Source of the DNA: Actinomycetota bacterium
GTDB lineage: Bacteria > Actinomycetota > Acidimicrobiia > Acidimicrobiales > Ilumatobacteraceae
Direction of reading: 5' to 3'
NCBI GenBank assembly: GCA_947454105.1
Contig: CANGIP010000009.1
Span: 1 to 64,000 of the forward strand
Length of the DNA stretch: 64,000 nucleotides
The translations under genes and the position numbers were made by a program. Positions within the stretch are counted from its first letter, which is position 1, and each line of letters opens with the position of its first letter. Below the pieces are notes generated by a model, which did not search any database, was not told the origin of the DNA, and was given only the letters and a program-made list of their open reading frames with translations. Positions 24,669 to 32,914 of the stretch are shown piece by piece.

Positions 24669-25830
24669 CTAGTGAATAGTTATCTCACGAGTTTCGGGGT
24701 TGAGTTCCAGTTTCCAGCCGCCTTCATGGGCGGCGTGGTGATGCCTTGAACACAGTGGGACCATGTTGTTGAGATCGGTCGCACCACCGTTTTCCCAATA
24801 ATCAATGTGGTGCACGTTGCAGTGATCAAAAATCACTTCACAATCAGGGATTGCACAGGTTGGATAGATCGCTTCAAGTGCTCGTCGTTGGTGCACCGTC
24901 GCTAGTCGTTTTGCTCGGCCCACATCGATAGGGACTGATCGCCTCACCAATCTGTGTCGTGTTGTCGGTTTGTTGGGACGCTCGTCGCTGGCTCGCGGCT
25001 GACTCACTGACGTCGCCCACACACCCCATTTTTGAATCACGTTGGTGGTGTGGGCTCAGTCAACGTTCATCACCCACGACCAGCTGCGCATCCCAACATC
25101 AATTCACCACAACCAGACTCTCGAGACGATTATTTCTCTATTCGTTGGGATGGCCGGTTCTTAACGACGCTAGGTGTGGGGCGCAGCCTGTCGTCGGTCG
25201 ACAACATCGGATGCCTGCACGGCCGACTCTTTGACAACCGATTCGGCGGTATCCGGTTGGAGAGCGACGAGCAGGCGACGAGCCTCACACCGACTGGGTT
25301 GAACCAGCGATCACAAATGTCTCGCGCTTTTGACGCTCGAATGTTGACAGCCCGTCGTCGGCAACGACGGACTTAGCGGTTTCTTTGACGAGTTGATCAA
25401 ACTGCGAAGCGGTCATCGTGGTTGACGCTTCGACCAGTTCGGGAAGATGAGCCATGAAAGCTTCTCGTTCAGCCCCGGCGATCTTGAGTCCACGACCTAA
25501 TGCGTCAACATGAGCGGCCGTCGTGTCGCCAGCGGCTAACACGGAGGCCATTTCTGGTGCGGCTTCAGTGACGAGTCCACGTGAAACGACTTCTCGAGCT
25601 TCACGCGATGTGAGGCCACCATGGGCAACCAGTTCACGTTCGGGGATCACAAACGTTGGAGCAACTGGGTCGTGCATCAACGAAATCATGCGAGCATTCG
25701 CTTCAAGCATCTGTGCGTCAAGTTTGGCTTGACGCACTCGAATGTCGGCCATGAAAGCGCGTAGTTCAGCGATATTCATTTCGCTGATCGCGACCTTTGC
25801 TGGTCCACTCCACTCGAACAGAAACTTCAA
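24669..25830 (-). pseudogene. Split DUF222/HNH endonuclease-family gene
   Basis: Two pieces of one gene type lie in order on the minus strand. 25285-25830 encodes a DUF222-like N-terminal part (MNIAELRAFMADIRVRQAKL). 24669 to ~24960 encodes the HNH nuclease end, with PIDVGRAKRLATVHQRRAL, CAIPDCEV, and HHIDYWENGGATDLNNMVPL...CSRHHHAAHEGGW containing the His/Asn/His and Cys zinc positions. The pieces are in different frames, and the ~330 bp between them are stop-ridden and include the second palindromic element. Intact DUF222-HNH genes are longer in the middle, so sequence has also been lost. These are abundant repeated genes in actinobacteria; this copy is probably dead. Confidence 0.75.
24975..25094. 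repeat. 120-bp palindromic repeat element, copy 2, inside the broken HNH gene
   Basis: Starts GGGACGCTCGTCGCTGG and ends CCAGCTGCGCATCCC, with the inner pair GCCCACACACC / GGTGTGGGC. It lies between the DUF222 and HNH fragments, flanked by GTT and AAC. The apparent start of the HNH open frame (25040) lies inside this element, so that start is not genuine. Confidence 0.75.
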
Positions 25831-26176
25831 AACAACCCCGATTTCATTGACTATTTAGAGACTTTTACGCTACGAACGTATGTTCAAAAGATACACGAAG
25901 GGTGTTGTAAAGTCAACAAAAAACTTCAAGAAGTTATCAGGAACTGTTTTTGATTTTCCGCAAGCAATAAGAAACGCATTTACGAATTGAATGACAGTTG
26001 CTCTGTTTCTTGTTATCTTCTTAAGTTCAATAACTCGGTCTCCATTATTAAGCGATCCGACATGACGAAGATAGATCTCCATTAACTTCTCAGCAATCGT
26101 TCGGGGCTGCATTCTTATCGGCAGTAAAAGCATCCAGTAGCACCAATTCACACAATTCATATGGCACGATCTATAC
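25831..26176. other. AT-rich stretch without a convincing gene
   Basis: These ~346 bases are clearly AT-richer than the surroundings. A minus-strand frame (25870 to about 26112) could encode ~80 residues (MQPRTIAEKLMEIYLRHVGS...), but it lacks recognisable homology, a ribosome-binding site or partner genes. It is best treated as non-coding or decayed, possibly acquired, sequence next to the broken HNH gene. Confidence 0.5.
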
Positions 26177-26977
26177 ATGACGATCACTATCGCCTCTGTC
26201 AATGTGAACGGGCTTCGCGCCGCAGTCAAGAACGGTATGCACGCCTGGATTGACGAACGTCAGCCCGACATCATCACGATGCAAGAAGTTCGCTGCCCCG
26301 ATGAATTGGTGGCCGAACTCATGGGCGATGGCTGGCATATTGCTCATGCCGAATGCAACCAAAAGGGTCGTGCTGGAGTTGCGGTGGCAAGTCGACTACC
26401 GATCGTTTCTTCTCAGATTGGCAGCGACCACAAAGTTCATAACTTCACTGGCCGATGGATTCAATCTGATATCAAAGTCACTAAATCAAAAACAATTTCT
26501 GTTGTTTCGGCCTACGTGCATACCGGTGACGCTGAATCACCTGAACGCATGACTGAAAAGTACGCGTTTTTTGCCGCTATGAAGAAGCGCATGCTCGATA
26601 TGCGCTCATCAGGAAATCTCTTGCTAATGACTGGTGACTTAAACGTGGCTCACAAAGAACTGGACCTCAAGAACTGGAAGGGGAATTTGAAGAGTGCTGG
26701 CTTTCTTCCCGAAGAGCGAGCTTGGTTTGATGAGATGTTTGACCAACATGGCTGGGTCGATGTTTTGCGCCAACATGCCGGGGACGTTGCAGGCCCATAT
26801 TCATGGTGGTCCTGGCGTGGAAAAGCATTTGACAATAACGCTGGTTGGAGAATCGACTACCACATCGCGAGCCCCGAACTCGCCAAAACTGCAAGTACGG
26901 CGTTCGTCGATCGTGCCCCGTCATACGACACCCGCTGGTCAGACCACGCACCAGTCGTCGCCACCTACGACATCTGA
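26177..26977 (+). CDS. xthA: Exodeoxyribonuclease III
   Basis: AP endonuclease/3'-exonuclease of the EEP superfamily (266 aa). Active-site residues are in place: Asn in IASVNVNGLRA, Glu in TMQEVRCP, the Asp-x-Asn of MTGDLNVAH, WRIDYHIAS, and the final Asp-His in SDHAPVVATY. It repairs abasic sites in DNA in the cytoplasm. The start ATG 26177 has no Shine-Dalgarno but is preceded by TCTATAC. Stand-alone gene, followed after 35 bp by the transporter gene on the same strand. Confidence 0.95.
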   Translation: MTITIASVNVNGLRAAVKNGMHAWIDERQPDIITMQEVRCPDELVAELMGDGWHIAHAECNQKGRAGVAVASRLPIVSSQIGSDHKVHNFTGRWIQSDIKVTKSKTISVVSAYVHTGDAESPERMTEKYAFFAAMKKRMLDMRSSGNLLLMTGDLNVAHKELDLKNWKGNLKSAGFLPEERAWFDEMFDQHGWVDVLRQHAGDVAGPYSWWSWRGKAFDNNAGWRIDYHIASPELAKTASTAFVDRAPSYDTRWSDHAPVVATYDI

Positions 26978-27012
26978 GACCATCAGCCTGATTCACACGG
27001 CACAATGGACGT

Positions 27013-28281
27013 GTGAGTAAACGCGAGCATCACCACCGACGAGCGCGGTTTCGTGGTTCTGGCTATTTTCGTCGACTTGGTCCAGGAATCATTACTGGTG
27101 CCGCCGACGATGACCCTTCAGGAATTGGCACTTATTCTCAAGTAGGAGCAGCAACTGGGTTTGGATTGCTCTGGACTGCTGTCGTTGCATTACCCCTCGC
27201 CACTGCTGTTCAAGAAGCGACTGCTCGGCTTGGCCTCGTCACCGATAAAGGTCTAGCTGCGCTGATTAAGACCAACTTTTCGCGCAAAGTGTTGCTGTTT
27301 GCGGTCTTGTTAGTCACGCTCGCAAACACATTCAATATTGGCGCCGATATCGGTTCAATGGCTGCAGCCACGCAATTACTCGTACCCATTCCGCATTTGA
27401 TTTTGGTTGTTGGTTTCACGGCGATCATGGCCAGTCTTGAAGTATTCATTCCTTATCACCGCTATTCAAAAGTTTTACGGTGGCTGTGTTTTTCAATTGT
27501 TGCGTACATCATTGTTTTGTTCTTCCTGAAAGTTTCATGGGGTGATGTACTTCATCACGCACTCGTTCCCCACATGGAGTTCAGTCGCACACAAATTGCT
27601 GCCGTCATTGCAATCTTCGGTACAACAATTTCTCCATATCTCTTTTTCTGGCAAGCAGCCGAAGAAGTTGAAGAAATCAATGAAAGTGGCGGGACCTTGG
27701 TTCCGAATCGACTCAACATTAATTCAATGCGTGGTGACGTCGTTGCCGGAATGACCTCGGGTGTCACAGTGATGTTTGCCATTATGGTGACTGCAGCTGC
27801 AACAATTGGAAAGAACGGTTCAATACAAATTTCAACAGCCGAACAAGCGGCAGAGGCACTACGTCCACTTGCTGGCAACCTTGCTGGGTTGCTTTTCACA
27901 GTCGGAATCGTCGGCACTGGCCTTCTCGCTATTCCAGTACTCGCGGGCTCCACTGCATATGCGGTCAGTGAAGCATTTGGTTGGCGCGAAGGACTTGGCA
28001 AAAAACTTTCACAGGCTAAGGCTTTTTATCTCGTCATCGTCTTCTCGATGCTTGGCGGCTTAATGATGAATCTGTTTGGTCTGAACGCAGTTCGCGCGTT
28101 GTATTTGTCGGCAATCCTGAATGGCCTTGCCGCTCCGCCACTCATCATTTTGGTCTTGTTACTTGCACGTTCGAAAAATGTTTTGGGTGAGCACCGCAGT
28201 GGAAAGGTTTCACAGACTGGGTTATTGACTGCCGCAATCATTAGCGGCGGATTACCGATCTTGCTGATCTTTGCTCGCTAA
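27013..28281 (+). CDS. Nramp-related divalent metal transporter with altered binding motifs
   Basis: About 11 hydrophobic segments over 422 residues. The first helix reads GPGIITGAADDDPSGIGTYS, recalling the Nramp D-P-G-N metal site but with D-P-S-G; helix 6 reads FGTTISPYLFFWQAAEE, where classical Mn/Fe Nramps have a Met-x-His motif. The Asn and Met that select transition metals are therefore not in their usual form, so the cargo may differ (for example Mg2+ or another ion); this is inference. GTG 27013 follows CACAAT by six bases, fitting a leaderless start. Its end overlaps the convergent oleD by 4 bp. Confidence 0.82.
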   Translation: MSKREHHHRRARFRGSGYFRRLGPGIITGAADDDPSGIGTYSQVGAATGFGLLWTAVVALPLATAVQEATARLGLVTDKGLAALIKTNFSRKVLLFAVLLVTLANTFNIGADIGSMAAATQLLVPIPHLILVVGFTAIMASLEVFIPYHRYSKVLRWLCFSIVAYIIVLFFLKVSWGDVLHHALVPHMEFSRTQIAAVIAIFGTTISPYLFFWQAAEEVEEINESGGTLVPNRLNINSMRGDVVAGMTSGVTVMFAIMVTAAATIGKNGSIQISTAEQAAEALRPLAGNLAGLLFTVGIVGTGLLAIPVLAGSTAYAVSEAFGWREGLGKKLSQAKAFYLVIVFSMLGGLMMNLFGLNAVRALYLSAILNGLAAPPLIILVLLLARSKNVLGEHRSGKVSQTGLLTAAIISGGLPILLIFAR

Positions 28282-29270
28282 AAAGATTCTTGGCTTCTAA
28301 ACCAATCGGCGAGTCGGACAAAACCTTCATCCAAACTCACTTGTGGTTTCCAATTGAGATCTTCTTGTGCTGGCCGCTGATCAAACCAGTGCGCAGTACC
28401 TAATTGCTCGGCTACGAAACGAGTAATCGGTGGTTCATCTTTTCGAATAAGTGGCCAGATACGTTCAATCACACTTCCAATATTTCGAGCGATCACCGCC
28501 GGAATGTGTTTCGGTGAAAACTCAACTTCAGCTGCCAGACAAATACGACTCATTAATTCGTTCACAGTTCGCGGTTCACCATTCGAGATGACATACGCCT
28601 TTCCAGAACACCTTGATCCAGGAGCAATCGAGTCAAGTGCCGCAATGTGAGCACTCACAGCGTTGTCAATATACGTTGAATCAACGAGTGCATTACCCGA
28701 GCCGACCATAACCAAACGACCTTGTCGGGCTCGTTCAACGATCCGACCCACTAATTGAGTGTCGCCAGGACCCCACACTAAATGTGGACGCAAAGCGACA
28801 ACTCCAAGTTGTTCACTATTGGCGAGTAGAGCCAATATTTCAGCCTGCGCTTTGGATTCAGCGTAATGAGCGTGCTTACGTCCAATCGTCGCGGGACTCG
28901 CTATGTCTCCCTCAATCGCTTGACCGACATGAGCTACGGATGGCGTAGATACATATACCAATCGTGAAATCTGATGTTCAGTCGCTGCTCGCAAAATATT
29001 GATTGTTCCATCAACATTCGTTGAATAGAAATCTTCCCACGAGCCCATCACTCCCACGCGAGCGGCACCATGGATGATTGCATCACAACCGATAGCGGCC
29101 TCTGTCACCGAACCTCGGTCACGTATATCGCCCGCAAACATCGCGATGTTCGGGTGCGACTTTTCAACAACTCGACGTTGAAAGCAAATAACTTCGTCGC
29201 CGCGCTCAGCGAGCTGTTGAGCGACACCAGCCAATAACAAACTTCCGGCACCAGTAACAAGAACCTTCAT
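28278..29270 (-). CDS. oleD: OleD-type NAD(P)-dependent 2-alkyl-3-oxoalkanoate reductase
   Basis: Extended short-chain dehydrogenase (330 aa): MKVLVTGAGSLLLAGVAQQL is the nucleotide-binding glycine motif, GAARVGVMGSWEDFYSTNVD the central segment, and YAESKAQAE the Tyr-x-x-x-Lys catalytic pair. In olefin biosynthesis OleD reduces the beta-keto acid made by OleA to a beta-hydroxy acid. Its ATG overlaps the oleBC stop (ATGA), making it the last gene of the oleA-oleBC-oleD transcript. Assignment relies on this context, since the fold alone could be a sterol or sugar dehydrogenase. Confidence 0.88.
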   Translation of the reverse strand: MKVLVTGAGSLLLAGVAQQLAERGDEVICFQRRVVEKSHPNIAMFAGDIRDRGSVTEAAIGCDAIIHGAARVGVMGSWEDFYSTNVDGTINILRAATEHQISRLVYVSTPSVAHVGQAIEGDIASPATIGRKHAHYAESKAQAEILALLANSEQLGVVALRPHLVWGPGDTQLVGRIVERARQGRLVMVGSGNALVDSTYIDNAVSAHIAALDSIAPGSRCSGKAYVISNGEPRTVNELMSRICLAAEVEFSPKHIPAVIARNIGSVIERIWPLIRKDEPPITRFVAEQLGTAHWFDQRPAQEDLNWKPQVSLDEGFVRLADWFRSQESF

Positions 29271-31747
29271 CGAGACCGACCCGAAAGGACCTTCTGCATC
29301 TTTTGTGCCAACGCCGTGCGGTCGATTTTTGAATTATGTCGAATATCAACGGGGAGTTTTTTCGTCTCCCAGATCGCAACAACATCTACATCGGAAAGGG
29401 ATTCACGTACTTGGGTCGCTAAATGGGTCGGGGCAATATCTTCTTTTGCTTGATCGGTTTCAAGAACGATGACGAGTTGCTGCACACCTTTCTCGCCAAT
29501 ACCAACAGCAGCCGCCCGTTTGACACCAGCAATCTTTTCGCACACAACTTCTAATGGGACGGGCGTGATTGAACCATGAGATCCGTGAATCATGTGCACG
29601 ACTCTTCCTTCAATCCAAAGGTTGCCATCACTATCAAGATGTCCGACGTCGCCAGTGCGATGCCATGTCAAACCATCACTCTCAAAACGGGCATTCTGTT
29701 GGGTCAGCCACAAACAGTTATAGCCAAGTGACATCCAACGAGCACTTACGACGACTTCCCCACATTCACCAGTCAGCAAGTTCGTGGTTCCGCCTTCAAT
29801 GGCAACAACTTTGACATGGCAACCGTCGACGGGTTGACCAACGCAAACACCCGAACCCTCACCCACTGCTTCTCGTTGCTGAAGTGATAAGTCAGCGACT
29901 GGTAGAACTTCGGTCATGCCGTACGGAGTATGCATTTCTGCATCTGGGCAAAGTTGCTTCATCTGGCGAAGAGTGTCAATCGGAACAGGTGCTCCGGCTG
30001 ACATCACGAGACGAACGTGTTTCAAAGACGACAGGTTTGCCGACGACGTCTTGAGCACATTTGCTAATGCCGCTGGTGAGGCGAACACCATCGTGGCCCG
30101 AGTCGCCCGACAAGCATCATCGAGAGCCTTGGCAGTCAACGTGGCCGGTGACGTCACATCCATATCAGCAAGGCCTGTCGTGATTCCTAACGCTGGTCCG
30201 AACAAAGCAAAAGGAGCAAAGGCCGCAACAAAACTGTCGGTGTCAGAGATGTTGTATACCTTTTGCAAAATATCTCGTTGCGCACCAAGTTGACCGTGCG
30301 TGTACCGCACACCTTTGGCTGGCCCGGTTGCGCCAGATGTAAACAAAATTGCTGCTAGATCTTCATGTGTTGGCTCGGGACGACCAAGCTGATTTAGACC
30401 TTCGAGTTGCATCGAGTTTTGTAATGACTTGATATCAATCAGCGATGCCTGAGGCGCCCAGCGCAAAGTTCGAGCAGCAACAACGGCCGATCGAATACCA
30501 ACAACATGTTGTACACGTGAGGATTTCACGGCGCGTCCTAAGCCATTGATTCCGAGTCCACGATCGGCGATGACTGTCACTGCTCCGATACGCCAACAGG
30601 CATAGACCAATGCAATCAGATCGATACTTGGCGGCACAAGAACCGCAACACTCTGGCCTGCTTCAACACCGCACTGAACCAATGCTTGAGCAAAAGTTGC
30701 GACGCGTGAATCAAGTTCGGCAAAAGTTACCGATGACTGATCTGCACCATCATGAATAGCCAAAGTATCTTTCCGACTTGGGCTCATGATTCTTGACCAC
30801 AAGGTTTCAGATGAACCTTCTGCTCCGATTTCTTCGGGCTCTACGGACCTCGCTTGAGAAATCGCTCTCTCCACAAACGCCGCAATTGACGTTTCGAGTA
30901 CTGCCAGATGCCCACTGTTGGCAACTCGCTGAATTTGAACATCAGTAAATCGTTTCATCAGATCATCAGCGAAATCATCATTAAATACGGGGTCTTTTGC
31001 ACCCCACCAAAGTCGAACTGGAACTTTGAGATTCGTTAATTGAGCCGCTACTTCGGCAATATCGCCAAACGATTCATGTTTTTCGTTGAATGGCACGTCA
31101 GCCACAAAACCAGCGATTCCATCGCGTTCATTTCGATTGACGTATGGCGCAACTAAACCCTGTCGCTGTTGTCGTGAAAGGCCAGCGCCCGGCAAATACG
31201 CAGTTCCTCGCACAAACAACGATGTGTTCCGGGTAATCGTGCGATGCAATCCCCCACTTGCCGAAATCTGAATCAGGCGCGGCGCCTTTCGGCCGCTTGG
31301 TACGGCAATCCCTGTGTTTGACAAGACCAATCCAGCAACTCGCTCAGGATGCGCAACCGCATACCCCATGGCAATTGCACCGCCCCAATCTTGAGCAACG
31401 AGCCATATCGGACCGCTGATGCCAAGAGCATTGACAAAATCATTGACATCAGCAACACGGTCGCGATATCTCCGCGGACCTATTTGATCGGAAAATCCCA
31501 TCGACAAATGGTCGGGTGCAACGATTCGAAATTTCTCGTTGAGTTCATTGAACAGTCGCGACCACAAATATGACCACGTGGGGTTTCCATGCAGACACAA
31601 CACGGTAGGCGTGTCGTCACTTAAACCTGGACGATCTAGATAATGCCACTGATGAATTTGCCCATCGTGACTGGGTACTTCAACGGTGTGTGACCACGAA
31701 GGATCAAGCCCAATCTCGCCCAATAATTGTGCGGACGGAGCGGACAT
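29267..31747 (-). CDS. oleBC: OleB-OleC fusion: beta-lactone decarboxylase plus beta-lactone synthetase
   Basis: Residues ~1-300 are an alpha/beta hydrolase of the haloalkane dehalogenase type: LHGNPTWSYLW, nucleophile Asp120 in LVAQDWGGAIA, and late His in VANSGHLAVLE (OleB). Residues ~330-826 are an AMP-forming acyl ligase fold with LFTSGATGPAKGVRYTHGQL and THRT-type GLTWHRTGDVGHLD (OleC). OleC closes the beta-hydroxy acid to a beta-lactone; OleB decarboxylates it to a cis-olefin. Such fusions are known from actinobacteria such as Micrococcus. ATG 31747 is preferred over the frame start at 31804 because it lies 2 bp after the oleA stop and begins the homologous region. It overlaps oleD by 4 bp. 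Confidence 0.92.
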   Translation of the reverse strand: MSAPSAQLLGEIGLDPSWSHTVEVPSHDGQIHQWHYLDRPGLSDDTPTVLCLHGNPTWSYLWSRLFNELNEKFRIVAPDHLSMGFSDQIGPRRYRDRVADVNDFVNALGISGPIWLVAQDWGGAIAMGYAVAHPERVAGLVLSNTGIAVPSGRKAPRLIQISASGGLHRTITRNTSLFVRGTAYLPGAGLSRQQRQGLVAPYVNRNERDGIAGFVADVPFNEKHESFGDIAEVAAQLTNLKVPVRLWWGAKDPVFNDDFADDLMKRFTDVQIQRVANSGHLAVLETSIAAFVERAISQARSVEPEEIGAEGSSETLWSRIMSPSRKDTLAIHDGADQSSVTFAELDSRVATFAQALVQCGVEAGQSVAVLVPPSIDLIALVYACWRIGAVTVIADRGLGINGLGRAVKSSRVQHVVGIRSAVVAARTLRWAPQASLIDIKSLQNSMQLEGLNQLGRPEPTHEDLAAILFTSGATGPAKGVRYTHGQLGAQRDILQKVYNISDTDSFVAAFAPFALFGPALGITTGLADMDVTSPATLTAKALDDACRATRATMVFASPAALANVLKTSSANLSSLKHVRLVMSAGAPVPIDTLRQMKQLCPDAEMHTPYGMTEVLPVADLSLQQREAVGEGSGVCVGQPVDGCHVKVVAIEGGTTNLLTGECGEVVVSARWMSLGYNCLWLTQQNARFESDGLTWHRTGDVGHLDSDGNLWIEGRVVHMIHGSHGSITPVPLEVVCEKIAGVKRAAAVGIGEKGVQQLVIVLETDQAKEDIAPTHLATQVRESLSDVDVVAIWETKKLPVDIRHNSKIDRTALAQKMQKVLSGRSR

Positions 31748-31749
31748 TG

Positions 31750-32775
31750 TCACCAAAGTATTTCTGAGAAACTGGTGTTCAAACCAGAACCAATTCCCAT
31801 ACACAGAACGCGTTGGCCTGGCTGAATTTGATCTTGCACACTGGCCAAAGTGATGGGGACTGCCGCAGGACCGACATTTCCGTACTTCGGGAATGTCAAT
31901 GGAACCTTTGAAGAATCAATCGCCAAGCGGTCGCACAACATCGTGGTGTGAACTTTGCTCACTTGATGGAAGATGTACCAATCGAGTCCATCAGTCCAAT
32001 CAAAATCAGTCTTTGATGCTTCCCACGCATCGGCGGCAAGATCGAGACCAGCAACTAAAAGGCCATGCGTATCGGTCGTCATGCGATCGAGGTTGCCGAC
32101 ACACAATGCATTGTGTTCAGTACCAGCGCGGGCAACTCCACCGATGAGGCGATGTACATCGCCATGACGATTCTTTCGCGCCATCACCATTGCGGCAGCA
32201 CCTGAACCAAGTGTCAGCGATGCGAACTCAGCAAAAACATCTCCAGCTGTTGAATTCGGGTTGCGCAAACGTTCAAGAGTGGTTTGCTGTGTATAGCGAC
32301 TTCCTTCACCGTCGACGATGAGCGCATACTCAACAGTACCGGCATCGAGCATCGTGGCTGCCAAGTGCATCGCATTGATAAAACCAAGGCAGGCATTCGC
32401 GATATCAAAGTTGAGACACGAGGTTGCGAGACCTAATTGATGATGGACCGCACAAGCCACTGATGGCTCAAGATTTTCTTTGCAGACCGACGTTGAAATC
32501 AAAATACCGATCTTTGAGGGATCGATTCCGGCCTTTTCAATCGCGGCACGACCAGCCATCGCGGCAGCATCGGTGAATGACACATCGTCATCCCACCAGC
32601 GACGTTCTTCAATGCCAGCAAGACCCGCGAGTAGACCTGGACGCAAACCGTTGCGCTGGTACGTTTCAGCCAGTTGCTCGTCAATCCAGTCAGAGGTGAC
32701 AACACGGGGTGCCTCAACAGCAGCCAGGCTCAGAATTCCGCTGTGTTGGTGCCGGAACACCGAATTTTTGTTCAT
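31750..32775 (-). CDS. oleA: OleA-type thiolase: head-to-head fatty acyl-CoA condensing enzyme
   Basis: A KAS III/thiolase-fold protein (341 aa). Cys129 in FDIANACLGFINAMH is the acylated nucleophile; FHQVSKVHTTML supplies His and KYGNVGPAAVPITLA the Asn of the Cys-His-Asn triad. OleA condenses two fatty acyl-CoAs to a 2-alkyl-3-ketoacid, the first step of long-chain olefin synthesis. OleBC and OleD follow directly on the same strand, which distinguishes it from FabH. It is the first gene of the operon, preceded by a 139-bp gap that holds the terminator of the upstream giant gene. Confidence 0.92.
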   Translation of the reverse strand: MNKNSVFRHQHSGILSLAAVEAPRVVTSDWIDEQLAETYQRNGLRPGLLAGLAGIEERRWWDDDVSFTDAAAMAGRAAIEKAGIDPSKIGILISTSVCKENLEPSVACAVHHQLGLATSCLNFDIANACLGFINAMHLAATMLDAGTVEYALIVDGEGSRYTQQTTLERLRNPNSTAGDVFAEFASLTLGSGAAAMVMARKNRHGDVHRLIGGVARAGTEHNALCVGNLDRMTTDTHGLLVAGLDLAADAWEASKTDFDWTDGLDWYIFHQVSKVHTTMLCDRLAIDSSKVPLTFPKYGNVGPAAVPITLASVQDQIQPGQRVLCMGIGSGLNTSFSEILW

Positions 32776-32825
32776 TTCCAGCCTTCCAACGGGGTCGCCT
32801 TCAGGCTAATGAAAAACAGGTCAAA

Positions 32826-32909
32826 AAATACCCCCATCCCTCGTGATTCTGGTGTGGATTATTTGCGTATTTCGCAACAAATCCACACCAGAATCACAAT
32901 AAATGAGGG
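32826..32909 (-). terminator. Strong hairpin terminator of the giant surface-protein gene
   Basis: A perfect 18-bp inverted repeat (32843-32860 with 32880-32897) encloses a second small stem (TTGCG/CGCAA). On the minus strand it is followed by GGGGGTATTTTTTG. Outer CCCTC (32838-32842) and GAGGG (32905-32909) add further pairing. It begins just after the stop of the 3085-residue gene and separates it from oleA. Confidence 0.8.
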
Positions 32910-32914
32910 TCTGT

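Noticed and set aside
25870-26229. 119-codon minus-strand frame overlapping the xthA start
   Set aside because: It lies over the xthA start region, is AT-rich, has no ribosome-binding site and no recognisable domain.
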